In this document: positions 42,095-51,282 of the stretch, in pieces
How the letters are laid out: the number at the start of each line of letters is the position of its first letter
How positions within the stretch are numbered: position 1 is the first letter of the stretch
NCBI RefSeq assembly: GCF_015354575.1
Contig: NZ_JACAFQ010000006.1
Span: 116,629-180,628 of the forward strand
Length of the DNA: 64,000 nt
From: Pseudomonas sp. UFMG81
Lineage (GTDB): Bacteria > Pseudomonadota > Gammaproteobacteria > Pseudomonadales > Pseudomonadaceae
Reading direction: 5' to 3'
Translations under genes and position numbers: made by a program
Notes under the pieces: generated by a model
Seen by the model: the letters and a program-made list of their open reading frames with translations, nothing else
What the model was told of the DNA's origin: nothing
The model's database searches: none

Positions 42095-43234
42095 ATGACT
42101 CGCCCCAACCCCTTGCTGCTGGCCGCCACCCTGGCAGTCGTGGCCCCGCCGCTGCTGGCCGACGACCTGCAAACCCGTGTCGATGACATCATCCAGCCGC
42201 TGATGCACGAACACGCTATCCCCGGCATGGCCGTGGCGGTGTACGCCAATGGCCAGTCGCACTACTTCAGCTATGGCGTGGCGGACAAGGCCAACGGTCA
42301 GGCCGTCACCCCCGACACCCTGTTCGAGGTCGGCTCGGTGAGCAAGACCTTCACCGCCACCCTCGCCGCCCTGGCCAGCGCCGAAGGCAAGCTCGACCTG
42401 CATGCCCCCGCCAGCCGCTACCAGCCGGCCCTGGCCAACACCTCGATCGGCAGCGCCAGCGTGCTGGAGCTTGGGGCCTACAGCGGCGATTGCCTGCCTT
42501 TGCAGTTCCCAGATGAGGTGCAAACGCCCGAACAGACCCTGGCCTGGTTCAAGCACTGGCAACGCCGCACCGAGCATGGCACGCAACGCTGCTATTCGAA
42601 CCCGAGCCTGGGCCTGTTCGGCGACCTCGCCGCCCGCGCGCAGCAGCGCCCGTTCGCCGAGCTGATGACCCAGGAGCTGCTGCCGCGCATGGGCCTCACG
42701 CACACCTACCTGGACGTTCCTGCCAAGGCGCGCGGGCTTTACGCCCAAGGCTACGATGCCGCCGACAAACCCGTGCGGGTCAGCCCGGGCCCCTATGCCG
42801 ATGAAGCCTACGGCATCAAGACCAGCGCCAGTGACTTGCTGCGCTTCGTGCAGTTGCAGGTGCAACCCGCCAAGCTGGACCCCACCCTGCGCGAGGCCAT
42901 CGCCATTACCCAGTCCGGCTACTTCCAGGTGGGCGCGATGACCCAGGGCCTGGGCTGGGAGCGCTACCCTTACCCGGCTACCCTGGACACCTTGCTGGCC
43001 GGCAACGGCGCCAAGATGATCCGCGAACCCCAGGCCACTCGCGCCCTGGTGCCGGCGCTGCCCGCCCAGCCTGCCGCCTGGTACAACAAGACCGGCGCCA
43101 CCAGTGGCTTTGGCGCCTACGTCGCCTTCGTGCCCTCCCAGCAACTGGGCATCGTCCTACTGGCCAACCGCAACTACCCCAACGAGGAACGCGTGCGCGC
43201 CGCGCAGCGCATCCTCTCCAGCCTGGAGCAGTGA
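42095..43234 (+). CDS. Class C (AmpC-like) serine beta-lactamase
   Basis: 379 residues from ATG 42095, with a signal peptide (cleavage LLA-DDL). Catalytic Ser81-V-S-Lys84 in [10 protein letters not shown], Tyr167 in [11 protein letters not shown] and the KTG triad at 332-334 in [17 protein letters not shown] are all present and correctly spaced for AmpC (usual 380 aa). Two spots differ from the usual consensus: [17 protein letters not shown] in place of LATYTAGGLPLQ, bringing in an unusual Cys, and TSG rather than TNG after KTG. No ampR-type regulator is adjacent. The GST start follows its stop after 2 bases. Confidence 0.87.
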   Translation: MTRPNPLLLAATLAVVAPPLLADDLQTRVDDIIQPLMHEHAIPGMAVAVYANGQSHYFSYGVADKANGQAVTPDTLFEVGSVSKTFTATLAALASAEGKLDLHAPASRYQPALANTSIGSASVLELGAYSGDCLPLQFPDEVQTPEQTLAWFKHWQRRTEHGTQRCYSNPSLGLFGDLAARAQQRPFAELMTQELLPRMGLTHTYLDVPAKARGLYAQGYDAADKPVRVSPGPYADEAYGIKTSASDLLRFVQLQVQPAKLDPTLREAIAITQSGYFQVGAMTQGLGWERYPYPATLDTLLAGNGAKMIREPQATRALVPALPAQPAAWYNKTGATSGFGAYVAFVPSQQLGIVLLANRNYPNEERVRAAQRILSSLEQ

Positions 43235-43236
43235 AC

Positions 43237-43860
43237 ATGTTGAAGATTCTCGGCAAGGCCTCGTCGATCAATGTGCGCAAGGTGCTGTGGACCTGTGCCG
43301 AACTCAACCTGCCCTACCAGCGCGAGGACTGGGGCAGTGGTTTCCAGGCCACCGACGCTCCCGCATTCCTGGCCTTGAACCCCAACGCCATGGTCCCGGT
43401 GATCGTCGATGGCGACTTCGTGCTGTGGGAGTCCAACAGCATCCTGCGCTACCTGGTCAACCAGTACGACGGCGGCCACCTCTACCCCGCGGCACCCCGC
43501 GCCCGCGCCGCCGTGGACCAGTGGCTGGACTGGCAGGCCACCGACCTCAACGACGCCTGGCGCTACCCGTTCATGTCGCTGGTACGCCAGTCGCCTGCCC
43601 ATCAGGACCCGGCGCTGCTGGCCGCCAGCAGCGCGCTGTGGACCGCCAGGATGGGCCTGCTGGAACAGCGCCTGCAAAGCACCGGCGCTTTCGTCGCAGG
43701 TAGCGCTTTCAGCTTGGCCGACGTGGTCATCGGCCTGTCGCTCAACCGCTGGCGTCGTACACCACTGGAGCACCCGTCGATGCCGGCCCTGGACGCCTAC
43801 CACGCGCGCCTGAGCCTACGGCCGGGCTTCCTGGCGCACGGCGATAACGGCATCGCCTGA
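43237..43860 (+). CDS. Glutathione S-transferase
   Basis: 207 residues from ATG 43237 (GGAG 8 bases upstream). Thioredoxin-like N domain: [21 protein letters not shown], cis-Pro in [20 protein letters not shown] (glutathione gamma-glutamyl contact at E-S), then an all-helical C domain with [15 protein letters not shown] (N-capping S-x-x-D motif). A Ser in SSINVRK is the likely catalytic residue. It is probably co-transcribed with the beta-lactamase gene. Confidence 0.9.
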   Translation: MLKILGKASSINVRKVLWTCAELNLPYQREDWGSGFQATDAPAFLALNPNAMVPVIVDGDFVLWESNSILRYLVNQYDGGHLYPAAPRARAAVDQWLDWQATDLNDAWRYPFMSLVRQSPAHQDPALLAASSALWTARMGLLEQRLQSTGAFVAGSAFSLADVVIGLSLNRWRRTPLEHPSMPALDAYHARLSLRPGFLAHGDNGIA

Positions 43861-43875
43861 CGATCTAAAGCAAGA

Positions 43876-43950
43876 TTGTCCGACAAGATGTAGTGCTAAA
43901 AAATTTTCACTACAAATGTATTGACGCCCTTCCCAAGCCTTGGGCATGAT
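43876..43950 (+). promoter_or_regulatory. Promoter region with stacked inverted repeats
   Basis: TTGTC-C-GACAA (43876-43886), TGTAGTG-N12-CACTACA (43889-43914), then -35 TTGACG (43921-43926) and -10 CATGAT (43945-43950) with an 18-base spacer. A third perfect palindrome CCCAAG-C-CTTGGG (43932-43944) lies inside the spacer. These are three separate potential operators in 75 bp, driving the long leader below. Confidence 0.5.
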
Positions 43951-44169
43951 GAGGCCGTCTCCCCGATCGGGAGCGGTGGCAAGGGTGTTCCAGACGGTCT
44001 GCGCGGTAACGCAGGCCGTCCGTGGAGAGGGAAACTGCCCAGAAGGCAGCGTGAGAAAGCCCCTGTTGCGATGCTGCTGTAGCAGCTTTGGTTAGTGCGC
44101 TACATCTGGTGGCGCCGAATGTGAACTTCACAACGAACTTCACCAACGAATAAGAGTAATGGGGGCTTT
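43951..44169 (+). ncRNA. Structured 5' leader or small RNA
   Basis: This 219-base non-coding stretch carries several good hairpins: CTCCC/GGGAG near 43959, GACGGTCTGCG/CGCAGGCCGTC (43993-44020, 11 pairs, one G-U) and CTGCC/GGCAG (44035-44049). It ends at the ATG of the small conserved protein. I could not match it to a known riboswitch or sRNA, so its identity is open. Confidence 0.4.
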
Positions 44170-44502
44170 ATGATGAACTTGAACAACAATCCAACCATCG
44201 ACCAACTGGCCCAGCTGTTCGCCGCGCGCAAGGACAGCCTTGACGACCACCTGCTGTGGGTCAGCCAGTCCGGCGAGGTCCGCCTGGACCGCCTGCCGCC
44301 GAACACGGTCGAAGATGAATTCGAATCGCACATGCCCAGCATGCGCGCCCGCTTCAAGGTCTACCGCCGTGGCCAGGGCTACGTTGGCAAGAAGGCCGCC
44401 GCCGACACCGGTTTTGTCGGCCGCGTACTGCAGACCCTGCAACAAGAATGGCCCGGCGCCCGCGAGCGTCAGGCAATCAAGGTGATCGACACGCTGAACT
44501 GA
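44170..44502 (+). CDS. Small conserved protein of unknown function
   Basis: 110 residues starting MMNLNNNPTIDQLAQLFAAR (a second ATG follows at 44173). It is soluble, with KDSLDDHLLWVSQSGEVRLD, PSMRARFKVYRRGQGYVGKK and a C-terminal helix with LQTLQQEWPGAR. No motif of known function. It looks like a Pseudomonas-wide conserved hypothetical. It is a single-gene unit between a structured leader and a strong terminator, which suggests post-transcriptional regulation. Confidence 0.75.
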   Translation: MMNLNNNPTIDQLAQLFAARKDSLDDHLLWVSQSGEVRLDRLPPNTVEDEFESHMPSMRARFKVYRRGQGYVGKKAAADTGFVGRVLQTLQQEWPGARERQAIKVIDTLN

Positions 44503-44528
44503 TACGGCAGCCGATCTACTCTTTGTTC

Positions 44529-44557
44529 AGCCCGGCCCGCAAAGGCCGGGCTTTTTC
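44529..44557 (+). terminator. Rho-independent terminator
   Basis: AGCCCGGCC-CGCAAA-GGCCGGGCT stem-loop followed by a T-run; 27 bases after the small-protein stop. Confidence 0.92.
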
Positions 44558-44564
44558 ATGCCAG

Positions 44565-44714
44565 CTAGTGTCCTGTCTCGGAAATAAGCTGTTCACTTTT
44601 GGCGGCGTCTTGGGCGCCCGGCCGGCGTTGCCCTGCTATGACTCGTCGCGGCGCCTTGGCCGAACTCCCAAGCCACTCGCCAAAAGAGAACGTATTTCCG
44701 AAACAGGACACTAG
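44565..44714 (+). mobile_element. MITE family A, copy 3 (142 bp, internally deleted)
   Basis: Element 44569-44710, with perfect CTAG duplication (44565-44568, 44711-44714). The terminal repeats are TGTCCTGTCTCGGAAATA, with one mismatch in the right end. It lacks a 16-base internal block (around CCACTCCTCGCCATAG) present in copies 1 and 2. It lies between a terminator and the globin gene, about 30 bp before the globin ATG, so it may carry or block the globin promoter. Confidence 0.88.
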
Positions 44715-44744
44715 AATGCCCGCCCCTCGATCCTGGAGCAGCTG

Positions 44745-45167
44745 ATGAACGCCCCCACCTACGGCACCGGCGACGCCTCTTACCAGGCCGCCGGTGGCAT
44801 CGACGGCCTGCGCCGGCTGGTCGACGACTTCTACCGCCTGATGGACGAGACGCCCGCCGCTGCCAGCCTGCGGCGCATGCACCCGGACGACCTGAGCGGG
44901 TCACGGGACAAGCTGGCGTGCTTTCTCAGTGGTTGGTTGGGTGGGCCACGCCTGTACAGCGAGCGCTACGGTTCGATCGCCATCCCGTCGTTCCATGCAC
45001 AGTGGCCGATTGATGACAGCCACAGCGCCCTATGGCTGGGTTGCATGGCTGCGGCCATTGCCTTGCAACCCTGGCCTGCGGACTTTGCCGACTACCTGCT
45101 GCGCCAGTTGCGAGTGCCCGCCGAACGTATCGTGCAGGCCAGCCGCAACCGTCACCCTCAAGCCTGA
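44745..45167 (+). CDS. Group II truncated haemoglobin-like protein
   Basis: 140 residues; GGAG 8 bases before the ATG. The opening TYGTGDASYQAAGGIDGLRR followed by LVDDFYRLMDE is the trHbO A/B-helix pattern. FLSGWLGGPRLYSERYG and the later ALWLGCMAAAI (G-helix Trp) also match. SIAIPSFHAQWPI gives the proximal His candidate. Such globins bind oxygen or NO. The usual promoter space is taken by a MITE. Its last 10 bases overlap the convergent gene. Confidence 0.85.
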   Translation: MNAPTYGTGDASYQAAGGIDGLRRLVDDFYRLMDETPAAASLRRMHPDDLSGSRDKLACFLSGWLGGPRLYSERYGSIAIPSFHAQWPIDDSHSALWLGCMAAAIALQPWPADFADYLLRQLRVPAERIVQASRNRHPQA

Positions 45168-45463
45168 AGCCGCTGCGGCGCCTGGCTTGGCAACGGCAAG
45201 GCGCCGGTGGCCAGGGCACGGGCCCGGTCCACGCCCCAGACCAGCGCGCGGGTCATGGTTTCGCCGGGGCGCGCGGGGTAGTACTCCTCCAGCAGCGCCT
45301 GGCCATCGCGGGCATACAGGCCGAGGAACAGCTGCGTCGCGCCAAGACGCGACAGGCGCACCTGCACGTCGAAGTGGGTGCCGTCGCTCAGCGCTTCTTC
45401 GTGGCTGCGGCTGTGCAATTGTGCGTCGGCCCACTGCCAGTAGGTTTCTTCCCTGATACGCAT
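45158..45463 (-). CDS. Small conserved hypothetical protein
   Basis: 101 residues: MRIREETYWQWADAQLHSRS, THFDVQVRLSRLGATQLFLG and YYPARPGETMTRALVWGVDR. Soluble, no recognised domain. It overlaps the globin 3' end by 10 bases in convergent orientation. The codon pattern and an uninterrupted frame support a gene, but its ribosome site is weak. Confidence 0.6.
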   Translation of the reverse strand: MRIREETYWQWADAQLHSRSHEEALSDGTHFDVQVRLSRLGATQLFLGLYARDGQALLEEYYPARPGETMTRALVWGVDRARALATGALPLPSQAPQRLQA

Positions 45464-45878
45464 TGAGGGCGGTGCTCCATTGAGTGGAATGTGCGCGCAA
45501 GGGAAGCACAGTTGCTGGCGAGCGGCGAGCGCGATTCTTCAATGCCATGCGTAGGGTCAAGGAATGCTGAGAAATGGGTTCGGGTGCAGTGCAGATAAAC
45601 CAATGAGCACTGAATGCCCCGGCGTTTAGTGGAGACCATGCCCCGCCAAACAAGCAAAACCTGGCAATTTAGTCAGATAATGACGGACTGACAGCATATG
45701 TCGTTACATTGAATGACTGGTCAATGATAATGGCCATGTGACATCATTGGTGCCAAAAATACATCGAGAAGGTGAGGAACACACTAACCCGCAGCGCATC
45801 AAGAGCCTGGCGATACCGCCGAACCGGCCCTCCCGACCATGCCCTTGACGCCTGCACGCCTCAGTCAAGGAGCATTCG
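45464..45878. other. 415-bp spacer upstream of the chemoreceptor gene
   Basis: Lower in GC than its flanks. It must hold the promoters of the convergent-side small gene (leftward) and of the MCP (rightward). GATAAT near 45676 is a -10 candidate; no sigma-28 motif, repeat or frame worth calling was found. Confidence 0.4.
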
Positions 45879-47504
45879 ATGCAATTACGGAATATGAAGA
45901 TCGGCCTGCGCGCAGCCAGCGTGTTTGCGCTGCTGGGCATGCTGGTCCTGGCCATGGGCCTGCTCGCGCTCTACGAAACCCGCCAGATGGACCGCGCCAC
46001 CGACGAAATCCGCATCACCTGGATGCCAGCCGTCATCGCCCTCAACGACATCAGCACCAACCTCGGCCGCGTCCGCGCGATCACCCTGCGCGCCACCCTG
46101 GACGCTGACAGCGGCGAACGTGAACGCAACATCACCTTGCTCAAGGGCATCAACACCGAGCTGCAGCAAGGGTTGCAGGACTACGAGGCAACCATCATCG
46201 CCGCCGACGACCGTGCCCTGTTCACCACCTTCACCAGCGCCTACCAGCACTATCACGACCTGCAGCAGCAAGTGCTGCGGGACATCGCTGGTGGCCGCGA
46301 CAACGAAGCCAGGCAGCAGATCACCGGCCCCCTCGCCCAACACGCCGACACCATGATGAAAGGCATGGGTGCGTTGATCGCCTACAACGGCAAAGGCGCC
46401 GAAGACGCCTCGCAACGCAGCAGCGACGTGGCCGACGAAGCCTTCAGCGTCATCATCGCCTCACTGTTGATCATCCTCCTCGCCCTGATCGCCATCGCCA
46501 CCCTGCTCACCCGCAGCATCGTCGTGCCGCTGGCCGATGCCGTGGCCGTGGCCGAGCGCGTCGCCACCGGCGACCTGACCCGCGACATCGTGGTCAGCGG
46601 CCGTGACGAGCCCGCCCAGCTGTTGCGTGCCCTGGCCGACATGCAACAGAGCCTGCGTGACACATTGCGCCGGATCGCCGCGGCGTCCGACCAGCTGGCG
46701 TCGGCGTCCGAGGAGCTGCACACCGTCACCGAGGACACCAGCCGTGGCCTGCACCAGCAGAGCGCCGAAATCGACCAGGCAGCCACCGCGGTCAACCAGA
46801 TGACCGCTGCCGTCGAAGAGGTGGCCAACAACGCGGTGAGCACCGCCGATGCATCGAAGGGCGCCGACCAGACCACCCGCGATGGTCGCGACCAGGTCAA
46901 CCAGGCGCTCAACTCGATCCAGCACCTGGTGGACGATGTCACCGGTACTTCGCAAGAGATCGAACAACTGGCCAGCAACGCCAACGAAATCAGCCGGGTG
47001 CTCGACGTGATCGGCGCGATCGCCGGGCAGACCAACCTGCTGGCACTCAACGCCGCCATCGAGGCGGCGCGTGCCGGCGAGGCCGGCCGTGGTTTCGCCG
47101 TGGTCGCCGACGAAGTGCGCGCCCTGGCCCACCGCACCCAGCAGTCCACCGCCGAGATCGAGCAGATGATCGGCGGCATCCAGACCGGCACCGAGCGCGC
47201 CGTCAGCGCCATGCACAGCAGCCAGGGGCGCGCCAGCGGTACGCTCGAGGTGGCCCAGTCGGCCGGCCAGGCGCTGGAGCTGATTGCCGAGGCCATCGCG
47301 TCGATCAACCAGCGCAACCTGGTGATCGCCAGCGCCTCCGAACAGCAGGCGCAGGTGGCGCGCGAGGTGGACCGCAACCTGGTGAACATCCGCGACCTGG
47401 CGATGCAGACGTCCGCCGGCGCCAACCAGACCAGCGCGGCGGCCCAGGACCTGTCGCGCCTGGCGGTGGAACTGAACGGCATGGTGGCGCAGTTCAAGGT
47501 TTGA
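45879..47504 (+). CDS. Methyl-accepting chemotaxis protein with 4HB sensor domain
   Basis: 541 residues. TM1 at about 10-32, a periplasmic four-helix-bundle sensor (33-188, with the ARG-like [13 protein letters not shown] and an all-helical make-up), TM2 at 189-211, HAMP at 212-265, then the signalling domain. The hairpin tip is highly conserved ([20 protein letters not shown], then [20 protein letters not shown] at about 382-420). No C-terminal CheR-docking pentapeptide; it ends [14 protein letters not shown] precedes the ATG. The ligand is unknown. Confidence 0.92.
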   Translation: MQLRNMKIGLRAASVFALLGMLVLAMGLLALYETRQMDRATDEIRITWMPAVIALNDISTNLGRVRAITLRATLDADSGERERNITLLKGINTELQQGLQDYEATIIAADDRALFTTFTSAYQHYHDLQQQVLRDIAGGRDNEARQQITGPLAQHADTMMKGMGALIAYNGKGAEDASQRSSDVADEAFSVIIASLLIILLALIAIATLLTRSIVVPLADAVAVAERVATGDLTRDIVVSGRDEPAQLLRALADMQQSLRDTLRRIAAASDQLASASEELHTVTEDTSRGLHQQSAEIDQAATAVNQMTAAVEEVANNAVSTADASKGADQTTRDGRDQVNQALNSIQHLVDDVTGTSQEIEQLASNANEISRVLDVIGAIAGQTNLLALNAAIEAARAGEAGRGFAVVADEVRALAHRTQQSTAEIEQMIGGIQTGTERAVSAMHSSQGRASGTLEVAQSAGQALELIAEAIASINQRNLVIASASEQQAQVAREVDRNLVNIRDLAMQTSAGANQTSAAAQDLSRLAVELNGMVAQFKV

Positions 47505-47529
47505 TCTGAAGCCTGATCGTTGGCAAAAG

Positions 47530-47597
47530 CATCGCGGGGCAAGCCCGCTCCCACGTACCTGAACTCAAGGGCGTGGGAGCGGGCTTGCCCCGCGATG
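47530..47597. repeat. BIME: inverted REP pair
   Basis: CATCGCGGGGCAAGCCCGC and its complement form a near-perfect 26-bp stem around a short loop, between the convergent MCP and permease genes. It probably works as a bidirectional terminator. Confidence 0.9.
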
Positions 47598-47623
47598 GTT
47601 TCAGCTGGAGTAAAGGCTAAAGG

Positions 47624-49027
47624 TCAGTCATTCACCCCAACCACCCGCCCCGCCTTCACCGGCTTGCTGCGCGTCGCCAGGCAGTAATACAGCGGCACGG
47701 TCACCAGCAGCCCGAACAGCCACGACAGGTCTGCCCCTTCGACGATGTTCGAGTACGGCCCGACATACAGCGAGGTGTTGGCAAATGGCAGCTGCACCAG
47801 GATGCCGCAGGCGTAAGCAATGATCGCGTGGTGGTTGAAGCGCCCATAGATACCGCCATCGGCGCTGAAGATCGACGCGATGTCGTACTCGCCCTTCTTG
47901 ATCAGGTAGAAGTCCACCAGGTTGATCGAGGCCCACGGCACCAGCACCAGCAGCAACGCCAGGATCAACCCGATGAACTCGCCGATGAAGTCGGCCGAGG
48001 CGTTGAGCGCGACCATGCCGCACGCCACCAGGATGATCGAGGCCAGCACCACGCGCACCTTGATGCTGGGGGTCCACTGGGCGGCGAAGGTCTGGATCGC
48101 GGTGACGATCGACAGCACCGCGCCGTACAGGTTGAGGGCGTTGTGGCTGATGATGTTGAGCAGGAACAGCACCATCAGGATCGGCCCCAGCCAGCCCGTG
48201 GCCTGCTTGACCGCAGCCATGGCGTCGGTGCCCTCCGGCACGCACAGCACCGCCACCGCACCGAAGCTGAAGCACAGGATGGTGCCGAGGGTAGCGCCGA
48301 AGTAGGTGGCCCAGAACGGCTTGGCGATGCCGATTTCACGGGGCAGGTAGCGCGAGTAGTCGGAGGTGTACGGCGAGAAGCTGATCTGCCAGATGGTGCC
48401 CAGCGACACGGTGGCGACAAAGCCCGACAGGTTGAACGCGCCACGGCTGTAGAAGTCGGCCGGCAGCTCCTGGACGAACATCATGATGAAACCGGCCAAC
48501 AACGCAGAGCCCATCACCCAGGTGCCGATGCGGTTCAGGGTATGGATGAAGCGGTAGCCGATCACACCGATGGCGGTGGCGCTCAAGGCGCCGATGACGA
48601 TGGCGCTGGGCATCGGCACGCTGGGGGCGATGCCGTGGATCGACTTGCCGGCCAGGACGATGTTGGAGATGAAGAAGCCGACGTAGATCAACGCGGTGAA
48701 GAACACGATCAGCAGCGCGCCGTAGCGGCCGAACTGGCCACGGCTCTGCACCATCTGCGGGATGCCCAGCTGCGGTCCCTGCGCAGAGGCCAGGGCGATC
48801 ACCACGCCCCCCAGCAGATGCCCCAGCACGATGGCAACCAGGCCCCACAGCAGGTTCAGGTGGAACACCTGCACCACCATCGCCCCGGTGACGATGGGCA
48901 GTGGCGCGATGTTGGTACTGAACCAGAGGGTGAACAGGTCGCGCGCCTTCCCATGGCGCTCGGCAGGTGGAACGTAATCGACCGTGTGATTCTCGACAAA
49001 CTGGTGTTGCGACGACGGTTGGGACAT
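47624..49027 (-). CDS. NCS1-family (cytosine/purine/allantoin) permease
   Basis: 467 residues, twelve membrane segments. The N-terminal FVENHTVDYVPPAERHGKAR followed by DLFTLWFSTNIAPLPIVTGA, QGPQLGIPQMVQSRGQFGRYG and SPYTSDYSRYLP are NCS1 hallmarks. It imports nucleobase-like or related N-heterocyclic compounds with a cation. Divergent from the first flavin reductase, with two GntR-type palindromes in the shared spacer, so it belongs to the catabolic cluster and hints that the substrate is a nitrogen heterocycle. Confidence 0.88.
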   Translation of the reverse strand: MSQPSSQHQFVENHTVDYVPPAERHGKARDLFTLWFSTNIAPLPIVTGAMVVQVFHLNLLWGLVAIVLGHLLGGVVIALASAQGPQLGIPQMVQSRGQFGRYGALLIVFFTALIYVGFFISNIVLAGKSIHGIAPSVPMPSAIVIGALSATAIGVIGYRFIHTLNRIGTWVMGSALLAGFIMMFVQELPADFYSRGAFNLSGFVATVSLGTIWQISFSPYTSDYSRYLPREIGIAKPFWATYFGATLGTILCFSFGAVAVLCVPEGTDAMAAVKQATGWLGPILMVLFLLNIISHNALNLYGAVLSIVTAIQTFAAQWTPSIKVRVVLASIILVACGMVALNASADFIGEFIGLILALLLVLVPWASINLVDFYLIKKGEYDIASIFSADGGIYGRFNHHAIIAYACGILVQLPFANTSLYVGPYSNIVEGADLSWLFGLLVTVPLYYCLATRSKPVKAGRVVGVND

Positions 49028-49105
49028 AGGTTTTCAGCTCGAAAGGTCGTTTTTTATCTTTGTATGGAAACCGCTCGGGGCGGCCTCTCAGCTGCGGACC
49101 ATATT

Positions 49106-49117
49106 ATGGTATTCCAA
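49106..49117. promoter_or_regulatory. Candidate GntR operator, site 1
   Basis: ATGGTATTCCAA, a 10/12 match to the palindrome ATGGTATACCAT. It lies 79 bases upstream of the permease ATG. Confidence 0.45.
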
Positions 49118-49276
49118 ACTTTTGACAACACTGCACCGCGCTTTTTCGGCGCATCTGAGCTGCTTGACGCCCCACCCTGGCGCACGCTGTTTGGCGCGGA
49201 ACCCAATGAATACGGGGTTTTAACCGTTCATCGCGTTCTGCCTGCGCCGGAAAATTCCGCTTGCAAAATAGGTATT

Positions 49277-49288
49277 ACGGTATACCAT
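49277..49288. promoter_or_regulatory. Candidate GntR operator, site 2
   Basis: ACGGTATACCAT, an 11/12 match, followed by CAGAC as at site 3. It lies 57 bases upstream of the flavin reductase ATG. Confidence 0.6.
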
Positions 49289-49344
49289 CAGACACATCAA
49301 CGATAAAAACCGCGGACCACCGCAGCCCTTCCGAGGTACACGAG

Positions 49345-49830
49345 ATGATCGACGCAACTGTCTACAAGCACGTCCTGGGCTCCTTCCCGTCCGGCGTTAC
49401 CGTCATCACCACCCTGGACGACGACGGCTCGATCGTCGGCCTCACCGCCAGCGCCTTCTCCTCCCTGTCCATGGACCCGCCGCTGGTGCTGTTCTGCCCC
49501 AACTACAGCTCCGACTCCTACCCCGTACTGATCAACAACAAGCGCTTCGCCATTCACCTGCTCTCCGGTGAGCAGCAGGCCGAGGCGTATGCCTTCGCCA
49601 AGAAAGGCAAGGACAAGGCCGCCGGTATCGAGTGGACCTTGAGCGAACTGGGCAACCCGATCCTGGCCGGCGCCACCGCCGTCATCGAGTGCGAACTGTG
49701 GCGCGAATACGAAGGTGGCGACCACGCGATCATGGTCGGCAAGGTGCACAACCTGATCGTGCCGCAAGAGGCACCCCGCCCGATGGTCTACTGCCGCGGC
49801 AAGATGGCCAGCCTGCCGGCGTTTGCCTGA
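49345..49830 (+). CDS. Flavin reductase (two-component monooxygenase partner), first copy
   Basis: 161 residues from ATG 49345. HpaC/RutF-type flavin reductase: GSFPSGVTVITTLDDDG, LTASAFSSLSMDPPLVLFCP (FMN-binding loop) and FAIHLLSGEQ. It should supply reduced FMN to the luciferase-like monooxygenase encoded next. It is about two-thirds identical to the second reductase at 54323, so the cluster carries a duplicated pair. GntR site 2 precedes it. Confidence 0.9.
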   Translation: MIDATVYKHVLGSFPSGVTVITTLDDDGSIVGLTASAFSSLSMDPPLVLFCPNYSSDSYPVLINNKRFAIHLLSGEQQAEAYAFAKKGKDKAAGIEWTLSELGNPILAGATAVIECELWREYEGGDHAIMVGKVHNLIVPQEAPRPMVYCRGKMASLPAFA

Positions 49831-49854
49831 AAGCTACAGTCTGACGCAAGACCC

Positions 49855-49942
49855 TGTGGGAGCGGGCTTGCCCCGCGATCAACGATCGTTGCCGGCGCCA
49901 TCAAGCGCGCGGCCTGCATCGCGGGGCAAGCCCGCTCCCACA
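49855..49942. repeat. BIME: inverted REP pair inside the catabolic cluster
   Basis: TGTGGGAGCGGGCTTGCCC and its complement face each other across about 38 bases, between the flavin reductase and monooxygenase genes. It could attenuate read-through or stabilise the upstream message. Confidence 0.88.
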
Positions 49943-49973
49943 TCGACAACAACAAGCTCCGAGGAAAAACCCC

Positions 49974-51014
49974 ATGAAATTTTCGTTGTTCGTGCACATG
50001 GAACGTTGGGATGAACAGGTCAGCCACCGCCAGCTGTTCGAAGACCTGACCGAGCTGACCCTGATGGCCGAAGACGGCGGGTTCAGCACCGTGTGGATCG
50101 GCGAACACCACGCCATGGAGTACACCATCTCGCCGAGCCCGATGCCGCTGTTGGCCTACCTCGCCGCGCGCACCGAGAAGATCCGCCTGGGCGCCGGCAC
50201 CATCATCGCGCCGTTCTGGAACCCGATCCGAGTGGCCGGCGAATGCGCCCTGCTCGACGTGATCAGCAACGGCCGCATGGAAGTGGGCCTGGCCCGCGGC
50301 GCCTACCAGTTCGAATTCGACCGCATGGCCAATGGCATGCCGGCCACCGACGGCGGCAAGGCCCTGCGCGAGATGGTGCCGGTGGTGCGCAAGCTGTGGG
50401 AAGGCGACTACGCCCATGAAGGCGAGGTCTACAAGTTCCCCACCTCCACCAGCGTGCCGAAGCCGTTCAACGCCACCCCGCCGATGTGGATCGCCGCCCG
50501 CGACCCGGACTCGCACAACTTCGCCGTGGCCAATGGCTGCAACGTGATGGTCACCCCGCTGATGAAGGGTGATGAAGAAGTGTTGGACCTGAAGAACAAG
50601 TTCCAGGCCGCCCTGGACAACAACCCCGGCGTGCCGCGCCCGCAACTGATGGTGCTGCGCCACACCCATGTGCACAGCCCGGCCGAGCCCGAGGGCTGGA
50701 AAGTCGGCGCCCAGGCCATCTCGCGCTTCTACCGCACCTTCGACGCCTGGTTCGGCAACAAGACCACCCCGGTCAACGGCTTCCTCGAGCCCAGCCCGGA
50801 GTCGAAGTTCGCCGAAGTACCGGCCTTCCAGCTGGAGAACATCCGCAAGAACACCATGATCGGCACCCCTGAAGAGATCATTGCGCGGATCAAGTACTAC
50901 CAGGAACTGGGTGTCGACGAGTTCAGCTTCTGGTGCGACAACAGCCTGCCCCACGCAGAGAAAAAGAAGTCGCTGGAGCTGTTCATCAACGAAGTGGTGC
51001 CGGCCTTCGCCTGA
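49974..51014 (+). CDS. Luciferase-like (LLM class) FMN-dependent monooxygenase
   Basis: 346 residues with the (beta/alpha)8 bacterial luciferase fold: MKFSLFVHMERWDEQVSHRQ, FSTVWIGEHHAMEYTISPSP, EKIRLGAGTIIAPFWNPIRV, DVISNGRMEVGLARGAYQFE and IGTPEEIIARIKYYQELGVD. It uses reduced FMN from a flavin reductase to insert oxygen; RutA and PyrA of this class open pyrimidine or pyridine rings. Its substrate here is unknown. The ATG has GAGGA 8 bases upstream. It is followed by a terminator and REP pair, so it ends one transcript. Confidence 0.9.
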   Translation: MKFSLFVHMERWDEQVSHRQLFEDLTELTLMAEDGGFSTVWIGEHHAMEYTISPSPMPLLAYLAARTEKIRLGAGTIIAPFWNPIRVAGECALLDVISNGRMEVGLARGAYQFEFDRMANGMPATDGGKALREMVPVVRKLWEGDYAHEGEVYKFPTSTSVPKPFNATPPMWIAARDPDSHNFAVANGCNVMVTPLMKGDEEVLDLKNKFQAALDNNPGVPRPQLMVLRHTHVHSPAEPEGWKVGAQAISRFYRTFDAWFGNKTTPVNGFLEPSPESKFAEVPAFQLENIRKNTMIGTPEEIIARIKYYQELGVDEFSFWCDNSLPHAEKKKSLELFINEVVPAFA

Positions 51015-51067
51015 ATTCCCTTTGCCTGATTGATTGCGGGAACAGCCCGCTCCCGTGGACCCAAGCG

Positions 51068-51090
51068 GCCCGCGCGAGCGGGCTTTTTTT
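51068..51090 (+). terminator. Rho-independent terminator after the monooxygenase gene
   Basis: GCCCGC-GCGA-GCGGGC followed by seven T; 54 bases after the stop. Confidence 0.92.
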
Positions 51091-51101
51091 GAGCCTGTAC
51101 C

Positions 51102-51193
51102 GGCCTCTTCGCGGGCAAGCCCGCTCCCACAGGACCCTATGGCCTTCAGGCCTGCGCCGTACCTGTGGGAGCGGGCTTGCCCGCGAAGAGGCC
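51102..51193. repeat. BIME: inverted REP pair
   Basis: GGCCTCTTCGCGGGCAAGCC and its complement enclose about 28 bases. It lies between the terminator and GntR site 3. Confidence 0.9.
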
Positions 51194-51282
51194 AGTATAG
51201 ACACCAGAAAACTCAAGGCATCAAGCCACCTTTCGTCCCCTCACAAGAGAAATTTCAAGCCGCCTCTTGCACATCAAATATT

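Noticed and set aside
43951..44169. Leader as a known riboswitch, tmRNA, 4.5S RNA or RNase P RNA
   Set aside because: None of the conserved cores of those RNAs was found; kept only as an unidentified structured RNA.
47828..49306. 492-codon + strand open frame antisense to the permease
   Set aside because: Composition (long runs of H, R, D, Q, G) is that of a high-GC shadow; the permease on the other strand is unmistakable.
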